Part shown: positions 8,303-17,414 of the stretch, piece by piece
How the letters are laid out: each line of letters starts with the position of its first letter
How positions within the stretch are numbered: position 1 is the first letter of the stretch
Translations under genes and position numbers: made by a program
Notes under the pieces: model-generated
What the model saw: only the letters and a program-made list of their open reading frames with translations
Told to the model about the DNA's origin: nothing
Databases searched by the model: none
From: Ignavibacteriaceae bacterium
GTDB taxonomy: Bacteria; Bacteroidota; Ignavibacteria; Ignavibacteriales; Ignavibacteriaceae
DNA length: 33,409 bases
Assembly (NCBI GenBank): GCA_031292455.1
Contig: JARLHC010000039.1
Span: 1-33,409, forward strand
Direction: 5' to 3'

Positions 8303-10285
8303 TTACTTATTACTGGGCATTTTAAATCCAAGTTCTCGGGCTTTCTGCAGGTTTTGCTGCGCTTCATTATTCTTATTTAATTTTGAGTAAGCCATCCCTC
8401 TGAAATACCACGCAATTCCATTATTTGGATTAAAATTAATTGACTCAGAAAGATCATTTATTGCTCCGGAATAATCACTTAACTCAACTTTGGTTATGCC
8501 ACGATTCGTCCATGCATCCTGAAAACCGGGATTTATTTTAAGCGCTTCATTAAAATCATTCAAAGCATTAGTAAAATTCTTTATCTGATAATTGGCCATT
8601 CCCCGATTGTTGTAATAAGAATATATCGTTTTGTCTCCTCCTATTGCCTGGTTATATTGGTCAAGGGCAAAATTGTAATTTTCCATGGAATAATATGCTA
8701 ATCCTAAATTATTATGTATGCTGCAATTTCCGGGATATTTCATATCTGCCTTATTCAATAATTCTATTACTTCATTATATTTTCTAAGACTTAATTTTTC
8801 CGATGAAAGATTTATGAAGGCATATTCATGGAGATTATTAATATTAGGGTATAGTGTGTCATAGTTCAGCGCTTCCGCGTAAAATTTCTCTGCTATCTGG
8901 TGATTTCCCATGGAATTATAAAGTGCTCCCTTATCATAATATGCTTCACTATAAATAGGTATTGCTTTTATTGAATTATCAAAATCTGCTAATGCGGCAT
9001 CCACTTTCCCGTTAATGGAATATAAGCATCCCCTGGAGCATAAAGCATATGCATTTTCAGAATCAGTATTTATAACTGAAGAATAAAATTCATAGGGACC
9101 GTCAAATGCGTCAGAATAAATATATGCAAGTATAGAAAACAAGAATATGACCGGAATAAAAAATCTCAGCAGTATTTGAATTTCTTTTTTTCTGATTTTT
9201 TCATCAAGAAAAATGCCTAATGCTAAAAATATCCCTATTGAAGGTAAATAAGCCCTGCATTCCAAATAGTCAAACTGGTAACGTCCTAAGGGAATTCTCA
9301 CAAACATCATCGGAACAATAAATGCAATGAACCAGATTATTCCCAATATTAAAATGTTTTTATTCAATGACTTAAATTTTATAATATATGCAGTGACCGA
9401 TATTATTAGTATTACTCCTGTTGTGGTATAAAAAGCAGTAAATACAGGCATGGGTGAAAGCCCAAAGGGTAATAACATTTTTGTCATCAGTATTGGAATA
9501 ACGGGAAGGTTCTTTATAAATGATTCAAAACTCAGGATATCCTGTGGATTAAGGAATCTGTTTCTTAGAAAGAAAAAGGATATTATGGTTATAATCCAGA
9601 AGGTCATGAATGGAAGTAATTCCCGGATCTTATATTTGTTATTCTTTATGAACCAGTGGTAAAAAATGATAATAACGGGGAGTGCAATTGATATTTCCTT
9701 TGAAAATATTGCCAACGCAAAGGTAACGCAGTGATAAATGTAAAAAATCTTATTTCTTGTATTATTATATTTTATGAACGAAATAAATGACAATGCCCCG
9801 AATAAACCAGCAAGAATATCTCCTCTTCCGGCAATCCAAGCGACTGCATCTGTAAATAAAGGGTGTATTGAAAAAAGCAATGACAAGAAGAAAGATAGAT
9901 TATGATTTATCCCGCATAGTCTGAGTAGAAAAAATAAGCTTATTACTGTCAGAATATGGTATAATAGGTTGAAAAAATGAAATACCTCAGGCTTTTCTCC
10001 GCCGATATGCGCATCAATCATGAATGTTATAGTTTGTATCGGCCTATAGTATCCTTTCCCTTCCTTGCTTAGGAAATTATCTTTTTCAAAGGCTTTCGTG
10101 GCATTTCTAAAATCACTCAGGAAACCAAAATTATTTGTGATTATAGTTGAATCGTCCAATTTAGTAAAGTCATAACTGATAATTTTCCAGTTCAATAGCA
10201 AAGGAACTAAAACCAGCATGGTAAGGCTGATATAGATATTAATTTCTTTTACTGATTGGACATTATTGCTCTTTTTGTTTTTCAT
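8303..10285 (-). CDS. TMTC-like membrane protein: GT-C type N-terminus with C-terminal TPR repeats
   Basis: The protein has 660 residues. The first ~400 hold about 10 membrane helices. Conserved signatures of the TMTC/PMT-like family are visible: an early acidic loop DFTKLDDSTIITNN (39-52), YYRPIQ (79-84), HPLFTDAVAWIAGRGDIL (141-158) and FSKE (194-197). The last ~245 residues are about seven tetratricopeptide repeats (for example NNLGLAYYSMENYNFALDQY). In eukaryotes TMTC proteins are O-mannosyltransferases; in bacteria the family is common but mostly uncharacterised, so glycosyl transfer from a lipid-linked donor to an exported protein is an inference. The TPR part is likely a partner-binding surface on the periplasmic side. 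It is a single gene, with no close operon partner. Confidence 0.82.
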   Translation of the reverse strand: MKNKKSNNVQSVKEINIYISLTMLVLVPLLLNWKIISYDFTKLDDSTIITNNFGFLSDFRNATKAFEKDNFLSKEGKGYYRPIQTITFMIDAHIGGEKPEVFHFFNLLYHILTVISLFFLLRLCGINHNLSFFLSLLFSIHPLFTDAVAWIAGRGDILAGLFGALSFISFIKYNNTRNKIFYIYHCVTFALAIFSKEISIALPVIIIFYHWFIKNNKYKIRELLPFMTFWIITIISFFFLRNRFLNPQDILSFESFIKNLPVIPILMTKMLLPFGLSPMPVFTAFYTTTGVILIISVTAYIIKFKSLNKNILILGIIWFIAFIVPMMFVRIPLGRYQFDYLECRAYLPSIGIFLALGIFLDEKIRKKEIQILLRFFIPVIFLFSILAYIYSDAFDGPYEFYSSVINTDSENAYALCSRGCLYSINGKVDAALADFDNSIKAIPIYSEAYYDKGALYNSMGNHQIAEKFYAEALNYDTLYPNINNLHEYAFINLSSEKLSLRKYNEVIELLNKADMKYPGNCSIHNNLGLAYYSMENYNFALDQYNQAIGGDKTIYSYYNNRGMANYQIKNFTNALNDFNEALKINPGFQDAWTNRGITKVELSDYSGAINDLSESINFNPNNGIAWYFRGMAYSKLNKNNEAQQNLQKARELGFKMPSNK

Positions 10286-10379
10286 TCCAATTTGTGCAGT
10301 TATAATGTTTGTAAAAATACAATTATTTATAATTTCTCATGAGAAAATTTAAAACTTTATTAGTTAAATTGATTCTTGT

Positions 10380-10387
10380 TATATTTG
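10380..10387 (+). promoter_or_regulatory. possible Bacteroidota-type -7 element (TATATTTG)
   Basis: TATATTTG matches the TAnnTTTG consensus used by the Bacteroidota housekeeping sigma factor and lies 20 bases before the ferredoxin ATG. I see no TTG at the right distance for the -33 element, so the call is weak. Confidence 0.3.
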
Positions 10388-10407
10388 TACAAATAAATAA
10401 TTAAATA

Positions 10408-10749
10408 ATGAAACGATACGAGAAACATATATTTATTTGTGAAAACAAAAGACCGGCTGACGATCCGAGGGGATGTTGTTACGATAAAGGAAGTTCGGAG
10501 ATAAAAGTAAAATTTAAGGAACGGATCAGACAACTAGGGCTTAAAGCATCTGTGCGTGCAAACACGTCTGGCTGCTTAGATGCTTGTGAATTTGGGCCTT
10601 CTATTGTAGTTTATCCTGAACAAATCTGGTATGGTGGCGTTACAATTGATGATGTTGAGGAGATAATACAGGATCACATAATAAATAATAAGCCGGTCGA
10701 AAGACTTATGATTAAACATCCAAGTTTTAATAAAAATAATGGACACTAA
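10408..10749 (+). CDS. thioredoxin-like [2Fe-2S] ferredoxin
   Basis: The protein has 113 residues and is cytoplasmic. Four cysteines fit the thioredoxin-fold [2Fe-2S] ferredoxin pattern: Cys11 and Cys24 (C-x12-C; Cys23 is adjacent) and Cys56 and Cys60 (C-x3-C within SGCLDACEFGP). The stretch after the second pair, GPSIVVYPEQIWYGGVT, is typical of this family and of NuoE-like subunits. It would carry one electron to or from an unidentified partner. The last 11 bases overlap the start of the endonuclease III gene, so the two are translated from one mRNA. That links an Fe-S electron carrier to an Fe-S DNA repair enzyme, though co-expression need not mean direct interaction. Confidence 0.88.
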   Translation: MKRYEKHIFICENKRPADDPRGCCYDKGSSEIKVKFKERIRQLGLKASVRANTSGCLDACEFGPSIVVYPEQIWYGGVTIDDVEEIIQDHIINNKPVERLMIKHPSFNKNNGH

Positions 10750-11377
10750 TAATAAAGACAGAGCTAAAAAGATTTTTTCTCTGCTTAAGAAAGAATATCC
10801 GGACGTAAAAAGTGCTCTGGATTTTACAACTCCATTTGAACTTTTAATTGCCACCATATTGTCTGCACAAAGCACGGATGTCCAGATAAATAAAGTTACT
10901 CCCAATTTATTTAAGAAATTTAAAACTCCCCAGGATTACATTAAAGTTCCAATCGGGGAGCTTGAAAAGGATATCCATTCAACCGGCTTCTTCCATGCAA
11001 AAGCGAAGAGTATAAAAAACTGCTGTAAAACTTTGGTTGAAAAGTATAGTGGTAAAGTACCTGAAACTTTTGACGAGTTAAATACTTTGCCCGGAGTAGG
11101 GAGGAAAACAGCCTCAGTTGTAGCAGGAAATGCATTCGGAATTCCGGCTATTGCAGTAGATACTCACGTTAAAAGACTGTCAAATCTTCTAGGTTTTATT
11201 AAATCTGACAATACGGAGCACATCGAAATTAGATTAAAAGAGCTTTTACCTGAAAAGGATTGGGTAAAAGATTCTCATCTTTTGATTTCCCATGGCAGAA
11301 AGATATGCATTGCCAGACGTCCCAGATGCTCCCAATGCGTATTAGGAGATTTATGCCCTTCTTATAATCCAGAATAG
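10739..11377 (+). CDS. nth: endonuclease III (DNA glycosylase/AP lyase)
   Basis: The protein has 212 residues, the usual length. It removes oxidised pyrimidines from DNA in base excision repair and cleaves the abasic site. The helix-hairpin-helix LPGVGRKTA contains the catalytic Lys123, followed by the catalytic Asp141 in AVDTHV. The C-terminal [4Fe-4S] cluster ligands are Cys190, Cys197, Cys200 and Cys206, in the canonical C-x6-C-x2-C-x5-C spacing. The N-terminal ILSAQSTD segment is also typical. The start overlaps the end of the ferredoxin gene by 11 bases, and the HD-domain gene follows after 11 bases, so the three form an operon. Confidence 0.97.
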   Translation: MDTNNKDRAKKIFSLLKKEYPDVKSALDFTTPFELLIATILSAQSTDVQINKVTPNLFKKFKTPQDYIKVPIGELEKDIHSTGFFHAKAKSIKNCCKTLVEKYSGKVPETFDELNTLPGVGRKTASVVAGNAFGIPAIAVDTHVKRLSNLLGFIKSDNTEHIEIRLKELLPEKDWVKDSHLLISHGRKICIARRPRCSQCVLGDLCPSYNPE

Positions 11378-11388
11378 GAAATATAATT

Positions 11389-11961
11389 ATGAATGATATT
11401 GCCGGAGACAGAAATTTCTGCCTGTCGATTCTTAAAGAGTTTACTAAAAATGAAAGTTTATTGAAACATGCCTACGCTGTTGAAACTTGCGTAAGGGCTT
11501 ATGCTCTGAAGTTCAATGAGGATATTGAATACTGGGGGAATGTTGCTTTGCTTCATGATTTTGATTATGAAATGTATCCAACTGCCATTGATCATCCTTT
11601 CAAAGGCGCAGAAATTCTTAAAGGAAGAGGTTTTGATGAGGATTTTGCAAATTCTATCCTTTCACATGCAGACTATTCAGGAGTGCCGCGAAATACCTTG
11701 TTAAGAAAAACTCTTTTCGCCTGTGATGAATTAGCGGGATTTATAACTGCGGTTACTTATGTTAGGCCTAACAAATCAGTTGATGAAGTTGAAGTTAAAT
11801 CTGTCAGAAAGAAAATGAAAGATAAAGCTTTTGCAAGTAAGGTGAACAGGGAAGATATTATTAATGGTGCTTCTGGGCTGGGAATTCCTTTAGATGAACA
11901 CATCGACTTTTGTATAAATGCAATGAGGAAAAATAAATTCGAGTTAGGTCTTACTTCATGA
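11389..11961 (+). CDS. HD-domain phosphohydrolase family protein
   Basis: The protein has 190 residues. It carries the HD superfamily metal-site pattern: His27 (LLKHAYA), His56-Asp57 (LLHDFDYE), further His69 and His93 (LSHADYSG), and Asp113 (CDELAG). The family hydrolyses phosphate esters, often of nucleotides; the substrate here is not evident. Close relatives are usually annotated only as HDIG-domain or HD-domain hydrolases. It lies 11 bases after nth, which suggests co-transcription and possibly a link to nucleotide handling, but that is inference from position. The metal-binding residues are all present, so it is probably active. Confidence 0.82.
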   Translation: MNDIAGDRNFCLSILKEFTKNESLLKHAYAVETCVRAYALKFNEDIEYWGNVALLHDFDYEMYPTAIDHPFKGAEILKGRGFDEDFANSILSHADYSGVPRNTLLRKTLFACDELAGFITAVTYVRPNKSVDEVEVKSVRKKMKDKAFASKVNREDIINGASGLGIPLDEHIDFCINAMRKNKFELGLTS

Positions 11962-12174
11962 TATTTTGCTGATCCGGGTATCATTTAATAGCTCATTTAT
12001 ATTAAATTTGCCTAAATGACTTGACTATTTGCTTATACCTTAACTAAATTAGCTATAACACTTTGGAGAATTATTAGAGTTTTTGCTACGAGATACATTT
12101 TGAGCTATTACGGGAATAATAATCATTATTAATCTTCCGTTTCTGTAATTGAAATTCAAATAAATAATTATTTA
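11962..12174 (+). other. intergenic region upstream of the T9SS cluster
   Basis: This 213-base AT-rich stretch separates the nth/HD genes from porU. It is the largest gap in the plus-strand run and so the most likely place for the promoter of the secretion cluster. I could not identify a convincing -33/-7 pair or terminator in it. Confidence 0.4.
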
Positions 12175-15100
12175 ATGAAAAGCAAAATCTCGGTAATTCT
12201 TTTACTGCTTATATCCTGGCAATGTTTTGGTCAGACAGATACCCGCATTCTTTCATCTGACTTTAATTCATTTGTAATTGAATACACACCGAAAATTTCA
12301 GATTCCAATATTGTCAAATTGAATAATGAAGATTATTTAAACGTCTCTTTCAAAGGAAATATTTATGACGATAAAAATTTTGGAGTTCCATCTATACCGT
12401 ATTATGCATTTCCGCTTGGAGTTCCTTCGGAATTTGGAAATACTATCCAGATTCTTAGTTCTTCATTTAAAGATATTCAGGGGAAGTTATTGCCTGTGCC
12501 CAAACCTGTAAAAATAAATGGCATCCCCTCAAAGAAATTTGAAAAAGGAGATAAATATTATAGTTTTAATACAATAGGTGAAGACCTGGCGGGCTTTGGG
12601 CACTTCGGTATAGTTAGGGGGGTTCCTGTTCAGATTATAGTCATAAAACCCGTGCAATTCAATTGTACTGAGAATAAGATCAGAATTTATACAAAAATGG
12701 TTTTAAAAGTGAGTTTCTCGGCATCTCAGGTTAAAAATTCTGCCGTTAACGATGATTTTCTTAAAGGTGTAATAACGAATTATTCTATAGCCAGACAATG
12801 GAATACAAATGCTGAGAGATTGAATAAAACTAAGGGAAATATCAATAGCGTGTTGAACTCTGGTAAATGGTACAAATTTGAGGCACCAAATGAAGGAATT
12901 TATAAAATTACTAAATCCATGTTGTCCTCTTATGGAATTGATCCGAATACGGTCGACCCCCGTACCATTAAAATATACAACAATGGAGGTACAACGCTTC
13001 CCGAGGACGTAACTTTGCCTGCTCCTTCTGACTTAGTCGAAAATGCAATATATATATCAGGCGAATCTGATGGCAAATTTGATGACAGTGATTATGTCTT
13101 GTTTTACGGGCGGGGGACTAATTTTTGGAATTATAATACCTCAAGCAAAAATATTGTACGCAAGTTTAATCCATATTCAATCCAAAACTATTACTGGATA
13201 ACATCAGGCGGAAGTAACGGAAAACGAATACAACCAAAACAAAGTGAAAGTGCTCCGGCAGACTATATACAGGGTAATTCGAAAGCTTTTGCCTATTATC
13301 ATCAGGATTTAATTAATATTGCTTCAAGCGGCAGAAACTTTCTAGGGGACGCATTTAACCAGGCTACCCTTTCAAGGACATACAATAATTTACTTGAAAG
13401 TCTGGTTCCCGGATCAAGAATTGATTACGTCTTCAATTTTGTCAATAGTGATCCAATAAATAATGTTGAATTAAAAGTGGATGAAAGCGGTAATACCCTT
13501 TACGATTCTTTTATTCCCGGAATAAATATTGATCCGAATCCGGACTATGCATACGGTCACGCAACTCAGGCAACTGCTTCCTTTACAGGCACTTTATCTG
13601 ATAACCGGAGCCTTTTAAAATTCACTTTTAATGCATCAAGTGCAGCTTCAAAGGGATATATTGATTGGTTTGAGATTTATTATAACAGATCCCTTTCAAC
13701 AATTAATGATAGGATAATATTTTTCTCCTCGGATACGACTGCTAAAATTGAATATGATCTTAATAACTTTTCAAACAGTAATATTCAGGTATATGATATT
13801 ACCGATTATGCTAATGTAGAAATAATAACAAATCCCATGCTTTTAAGCGGCAGTGAGTTCAAATTTATTTCTTCTGAAAAGCAGGGTTTTGTTTCCAAAT
13901 ACTATGCTGTTGGAAATAATAATTTTATGACTCCTGTTAATCCGGTTGTAGCGGAAAATTCAAACCTTCATGCATTCCAGGACGGGGCAAAATTTATAAT
14001 CATAACTCCGAAAGATTTTATGGATCAGGCTGTAAGATTAAAATCTTTTAAAGAAAATCATCCTAAACTAAATATATCAACTTATGTTGCAGATGTTGAC
14101 CAGATATTTAATGAATTCTCCGGCGGTATGAAAGATGTTGGCGGGATCAGAAATTTCATTAAATATGCTTATGATACGTGGACAGTTAAACCCGAATATG
14201 TCCTACTTTTCGGCGACGGCACATATGATTATAAGAATGTCGAAGGTTTTGGAAATAATTATATTATTCCCTATGAAACTGAATTTTCGTTGAACCTGAT
14301 TGATTCCTATCCGATGGATGATTTTTATGTCCGGCTGAGCGGCAATAATGATCTTCTTGTCGATCTGGGAATCGGAAGAATAACTGCCAACTCTCTGGCA
14401 GACGCCCGGATCGCTGTAGATAAAATTATCTCATATGAATCTGATATCGCTAAGGGAAGCTGGCAAAATTTAATAACAATGGTAGCAGATGATCAATGGA
14501 CTTCAACTACGAACGAAGGAAATTATCACGTTGTACAATCTGAAACTCTGGCTTCATATTATATACCTGTTTCGTATGATATAAATAAAATTTATCTTGG
14601 AGAATATCCTACTGTAATAACGAGTTTTGGAAGAACTAAACCTGGAGTTACTGAAGATTTGGTTAAGAGTATTAACAATGGTACTCTAATCGTTAATTTT
14701 ATTGGCCATGGGAGTCCGGAACTATGGACACATGAAAAAGTATTTGAAAACAGTTCGACTATTCCCCGTTTAGTTAACAGCGATCTTTTCTTTTTAACTG
14801 CTGCAACCTGTGACTTTGGTTATTATGATAATCCATCCTCTCAAAGTGGTGCTGAATTACTTCTTTTAAAAGAGGGGAGCGGTTCAATTGGAAGTGTTAC
14901 TTCGAGCAGACCGGTATATTCTGACGAAAATGCTGCTCTGAATCAGGAATTTTATTCTGATCTATTAAGCTCTCCAAGGGATACATTAAATCTTCCAATT
15001 CCTGTCGGAAAAGCTTATTATCAAATGAAATTAGTCAGATATGGAGAAAATGATCAGAAATATCATTTATTTTGTGATCCTTCATTAAGATTATCCATAC

Positions 15101-16167
15101 CGCGATATAACTCAAATATTGATTCAATTAATGGTCAGACTTTAATTTCCAACGTTCAAATAAAAGCATTAAGTAATACAAGGATTCATGGGAATATTTT
15201 GCAGCCGGATAATTCGTTATGGAATAACTTTAATGGCGAAGGTATCCTTACAGTCTATGATTCACAAAGACAGATAGGTATGACGGAACAGCCCGGCATA
15301 AATATTAACCTTCAGGGGGGGATAATTTTTAGGGGAAAAGTGTCTGTTGCTAATGGTAAATTTAATTCAAGCTTTATTGTACCCAAGGATATTTCTTATG
15401 AGAACAAGAACGGCAAAGTTGCATTTCTATTCTATAATAATGATGCTGATGGTTTAGGTTATACCAATAATGTTTTGATTGGCGGTACTGATACCACAGC
15501 AGTTAATGATAATAAAGGTCCGAACATTGATATTTATTTCGATGATTTAACCTTTAAGAGCTCATATCTGGTGAACCCGGATTCCAAGCTGATAGTGAAA
15601 CTTTCTGATCCTTCAGGGTTAAATACTACAGGAACCGGAATAGGACATAAGATACAGGGAGTTCTAAATGACAATATTACTAACCCCATTGATTTTACAT
15701 CATATTTTACGGGGGATCTGGATGCTGGTGGTAAATCAGGTATGGTAAATTATCAATTTAATAACCTTGATCAGGGTCATTATAAATTGCAGGTGCAGGC
15801 ATGGGATGTATTTAATAATTTTTCAAATGAAACGGTTTTTTTTGATGTGGTATCAGGTAATGATCTTACTTTAGGTGATGTCTATAATTACCCGAACCCA
15901 TTCTCCGGGAAAACAACATTTACATTCCAGCAGAATCTGGACAGAATATTTAATGTGAAAATTAAGATTTATACTGTTGCAGGAAGATTAATCAAAGTTA
16001 TAGATGAATATGGAGTTCATGAAAAGTATGTAACGATAGAATGGGATGGAAAGGATCAGGATGGAAATTTTATTGCTAACGGTGTTTATTTCTATAAAGT
16101 AATTCTAAATTCAACTGACGGGAATTTCAGTAAAAACGTAATAGGAAAACTTGCGAAGATCAGATAA
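12175..16167 (+). CDS. porU: type IX secretion system sortase PorU (C25 family)
   Basis: The protein has 1330 residues with a signal peptide (MKSKISVILLLLISWQCFG). A long beta-rich N-terminal region includes the SGKWYKFEAPNEGIYKI segment typical of PorU. The gingipain-type C25 domain spans about 605-975, starting at FIIITPKDF; the catalytic pair is His845 (IGHGSPELWTHE) and Cys879 (AATCDFG). The C-terminus (about 1235-1330) is a FlgD-like/T9SS sorting domain beginning YNYPNPFSG. PorU removes the C-terminal sorting domain of T9SS cargo at the cell surface and joins the cargo to an anchor. It is followed after 83 bases by porV, whose product tethers PorU in the outer membrane. The cargo genes at 6850 and 32032 are likely clients. 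Confidence 0.92.
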   Translation: MKSKISVILLLLISWQCFGQTDTRILSSDFNSFVIEYTPKISDSNIVKLNNEDYLNVSFKGNIYDDKNFGVPSIPYYAFPLGVPSEFGNTIQILSSSFKDIQGKLLPVPKPVKINGIPSKKFEKGDKYYSFNTIGEDLAGFGHFGIVRGVPVQIIVIKPVQFNCTENKIRIYTKMVLKVSFSASQVKNSAVNDDFLKGVITNYSIARQWNTNAERLNKTKGNINSVLNSGKWYKFEAPNEGIYKITKSMLSSYGIDPNTVDPRTIKIYNNGGTTLPEDVTLPAPSDLVENAIYISGESDGKFDDSDYVLFYGRGTNFWNYNTSSKNIVRKFNPYSIQNYYWITSGGSNGKRIQPKQSESAPADYIQGNSKAFAYYHQDLINIASSGRNFLGDAFNQATLSRTYNNLLESLVPGSRIDYVFNFVNSDPINNVELKVDESGNTLYDSFIPGINIDPNPDYAYGHATQATASFTGTLSDNRSLLKFTFNASSAASKGYIDWFEIYYNRSLSTINDRIIFFSSDTTAKIEYDLNNFSNSNIQVYDITDYANVEIITNPMLLSGSEFKFISSEKQGFVSKYYAVGNNNFMTPVNPVVAENSNLHAFQDGAKFIIITPKDFMDQAVRLKSFKENHPKLNISTYVADVDQIFNEFSGGMKDVGGIRNFIKYAYDTWTVKPEYVLLFGDGTYDYKNVEGFGNNYIIPYETEFSLNLIDSYPMDDFYVRLSGNNDLLVDLGIGRITANSLADARIAVDKIISYESDIAKGSWQNLITMVADDQWTSTTNEGNYHVVQSETLASYYIPVSYDINKIYLGEYPTVITSFGRTKPGVTEDLVKSINNGTLIVNFIGHGSPELWTHEKVFENSSTIPRLVNSDLFFLTAATCDFGYYDNPSSQSGAELLLLKEGSGSIGSVTSSRPVYSDENAALNQEFYSDLLSSPRDTLNLPIPVGKAYYQMKLVRYGENDQKYHLFCDPSLRLSIPRYNSNIDSINGQTLISNVQIKALSNTRIHGNILQPDNSLWNNFNGEGILTVYDSQRQIGMTEQPGININLQGGIIFRGKVSVANGKFNSSFIVPKDISYENKNGKVAFLFYNNDADGLGYTNNVLIGGTDTTAVNDNKGPNIDIYFDDLTFKSSYLVNPDSKLIVKLSDPSGLNTTGTGIGHKIQGVLNDNITNPIDFTSYFTGDLDAGGKSGMVNYQFNNLDQGHYKLQVQAWDVFNNFSNETVFFDVVSGNDLTLGDVYNYPNPFSGKTTFTFQQNLDRIFNVKIKIYTVAGRLIKVIDEYGVHEKYVTIEWDGKDQDGNFIANGVYFYKVILNSTDGNFSKNVIGKLAKIR

Positions 16168-16236
16168 TTGTTAATTGGATTCAAATATCAGGTAATTATT
16201 TTAATAAATTTCAGGAGTTTTAATTGTCTATTAATT

Positions 16237-16241
16237 GGAGG
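16237..16241 (+). promoter_or_regulatory. ribosome binding site that fixes the porV start
   Basis: GGAGG lies nine bases before ATG at 16251. This favours that ATG over the in-frame TTG at 16224, which would add nine residues ahead of a normal signal peptide. Confidence 0.75.
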
Positions 16242-16250
16242 ATCGTACAA

Positions 16251-17408
16251 ATGAAAATAGTATTTAGGTTCTTGATGGTCAGCATTATGATTGTCGCATT
16301 TGGAAAAGTAACCCATGCTCAAGGAGAAGCTGCTGTACCATTTCTGGAATTAGCTCCGGACTCAAGAGCAGGCGCTATGGGTGAATCAGGTGCAGGATTG
16401 GCAGATAATTCTGCTGCTGTATTCTGGAATCCGGCAGGTCTTGCATTTCAGAATGGGTCTGATGTAAGCATAACTCATAGTAACTGGCTGCCTACTTTTC
16501 ACCTGGATCTGTTCTATGAGTATTTGACTTATAAACAATATGTTGATGATATAGGCGGAACTGTTTCGGCAAGTATTACTTATATGAACTTCGGTACTTT
16601 TGCAAGAACTGGTCCTGATTCACCCGATATTATTGCTACATTTCATTCTTTTGATGCAGCTTTAACGTTAGGATATGCAACAAAGATATCTCCGGATTGG
16701 GGTCTCGGATTTAATTTTAGGATTATTCACAGCCAGTTATCAGATCAGCCGACAGGGCAGGAACAGGGATCAGGTGTAGCTACTACCATCAGTTTTGACG
16801 TTGCAACTATGTGGAGACCGGCAAAATTAGTTATACCTCTTGTCGATGAAGACATAGGCGGCCTTTTAAGCGTTGGTTTAAATATCAGTAATATTGGTCC
16901 AAAGATCTATTATATAGATAAAGCCCAGGCAGACCCGATCCCAACAAATTTCAGATTAGGTTTTGCATATAAGGTAATCGATAGTGATTTTAACAATCTT
17001 ACCTTCACATTAGACTTTTCAAAATTGATGGTAAGTACCGATACGAATAAAACAAAGGAATGGTATCAATCGATAATTACTTCCTGGGGTGAAAAACCAT
17101 TCAGTGAAGAAATGAGAATGGTTAATACTTCAATGGGACTTGAATATCTATACGGAACACCAGGAGATTTCGTCTTTGCCCTAAGAGCAGGTTTCTTCTA
17201 TGAGGATCCGGATTACGGCAACAGGAAGTTTGTTACATTTGGCGCCGGTATAAAGTATGATATTTATAATTTTGATTTTAGTTATATTACTACTGATGTA
17301 TTTAAAGGATTTGAAAACCATCCCCTTAATAATACTTTAAGGTTTTCAATTTCTATCGGTTGGGGACAAAATATTACAACAAATAAAGGATTCCCTCGGG
17401 GAGTTTAA
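16251..17408 (+). CDS. porV: type IX secretion outer-membrane protein PorV
   Basis: The protein has 385 residues from the ATG with a good ribosome binding site. The signal peptide ends near THAQG. The mature N-terminus, AAVPFLELAPDSRAGAMGESG followed by WNPAGLAF, is the hallmark of the PorV/PorP-like FadL-type barrel family. The rest alternates short beta strands and turns, as in an outer-membrane barrel, and it ends in a strand with aromatic residues (RFSISIGWGQ). PorV collects T9SS cargo from the translocon and forms the attachment complex with PorU. It lies between porU and the M6-like gene, with only six bases to the next start, so it is clearly in the operon. Confidence 0.92.
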   Translation: MKIVFRFLMVSIMIVAFGKVTHAQGEAAVPFLELAPDSRAGAMGESGAGLADNSAAVFWNPAGLAFQNGSDVSITHSNWLPTFHLDLFYEYLTYKQYVDDIGGTVSASITYMNFGTFARTGPDSPDIIATFHSFDAALTLGYATKISPDWGLGFNFRIIHSQLSDQPTGQEQGSGVATTISFDVATMWRPAKLVIPLVDEDIGGLLSVGLNISNIGPKIYYIDKAQADPIPTNFRLGFAYKVIDSDFNNLTFTLDFSKLMVSTDTNKTKEWYQSIITSWGEKPFSEEMRMVNTSMGLEYLYGTPGDFVFALRAGFFYEDPDYGNRKFVTFGAGIKYDIYNFDFSYITTDVFKGFENHPLNNTLRFSISIGWGQNITTNKGFPRGV

Positions 17409-17414
17409 CCCTAT

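Noticed and set aside
16224-16250. Upstream TTG start for porV
   Set aside because: The ATG at 16251 has GGAGG at a suitable distance and begins a normal signal peptide; the TTG has neither.
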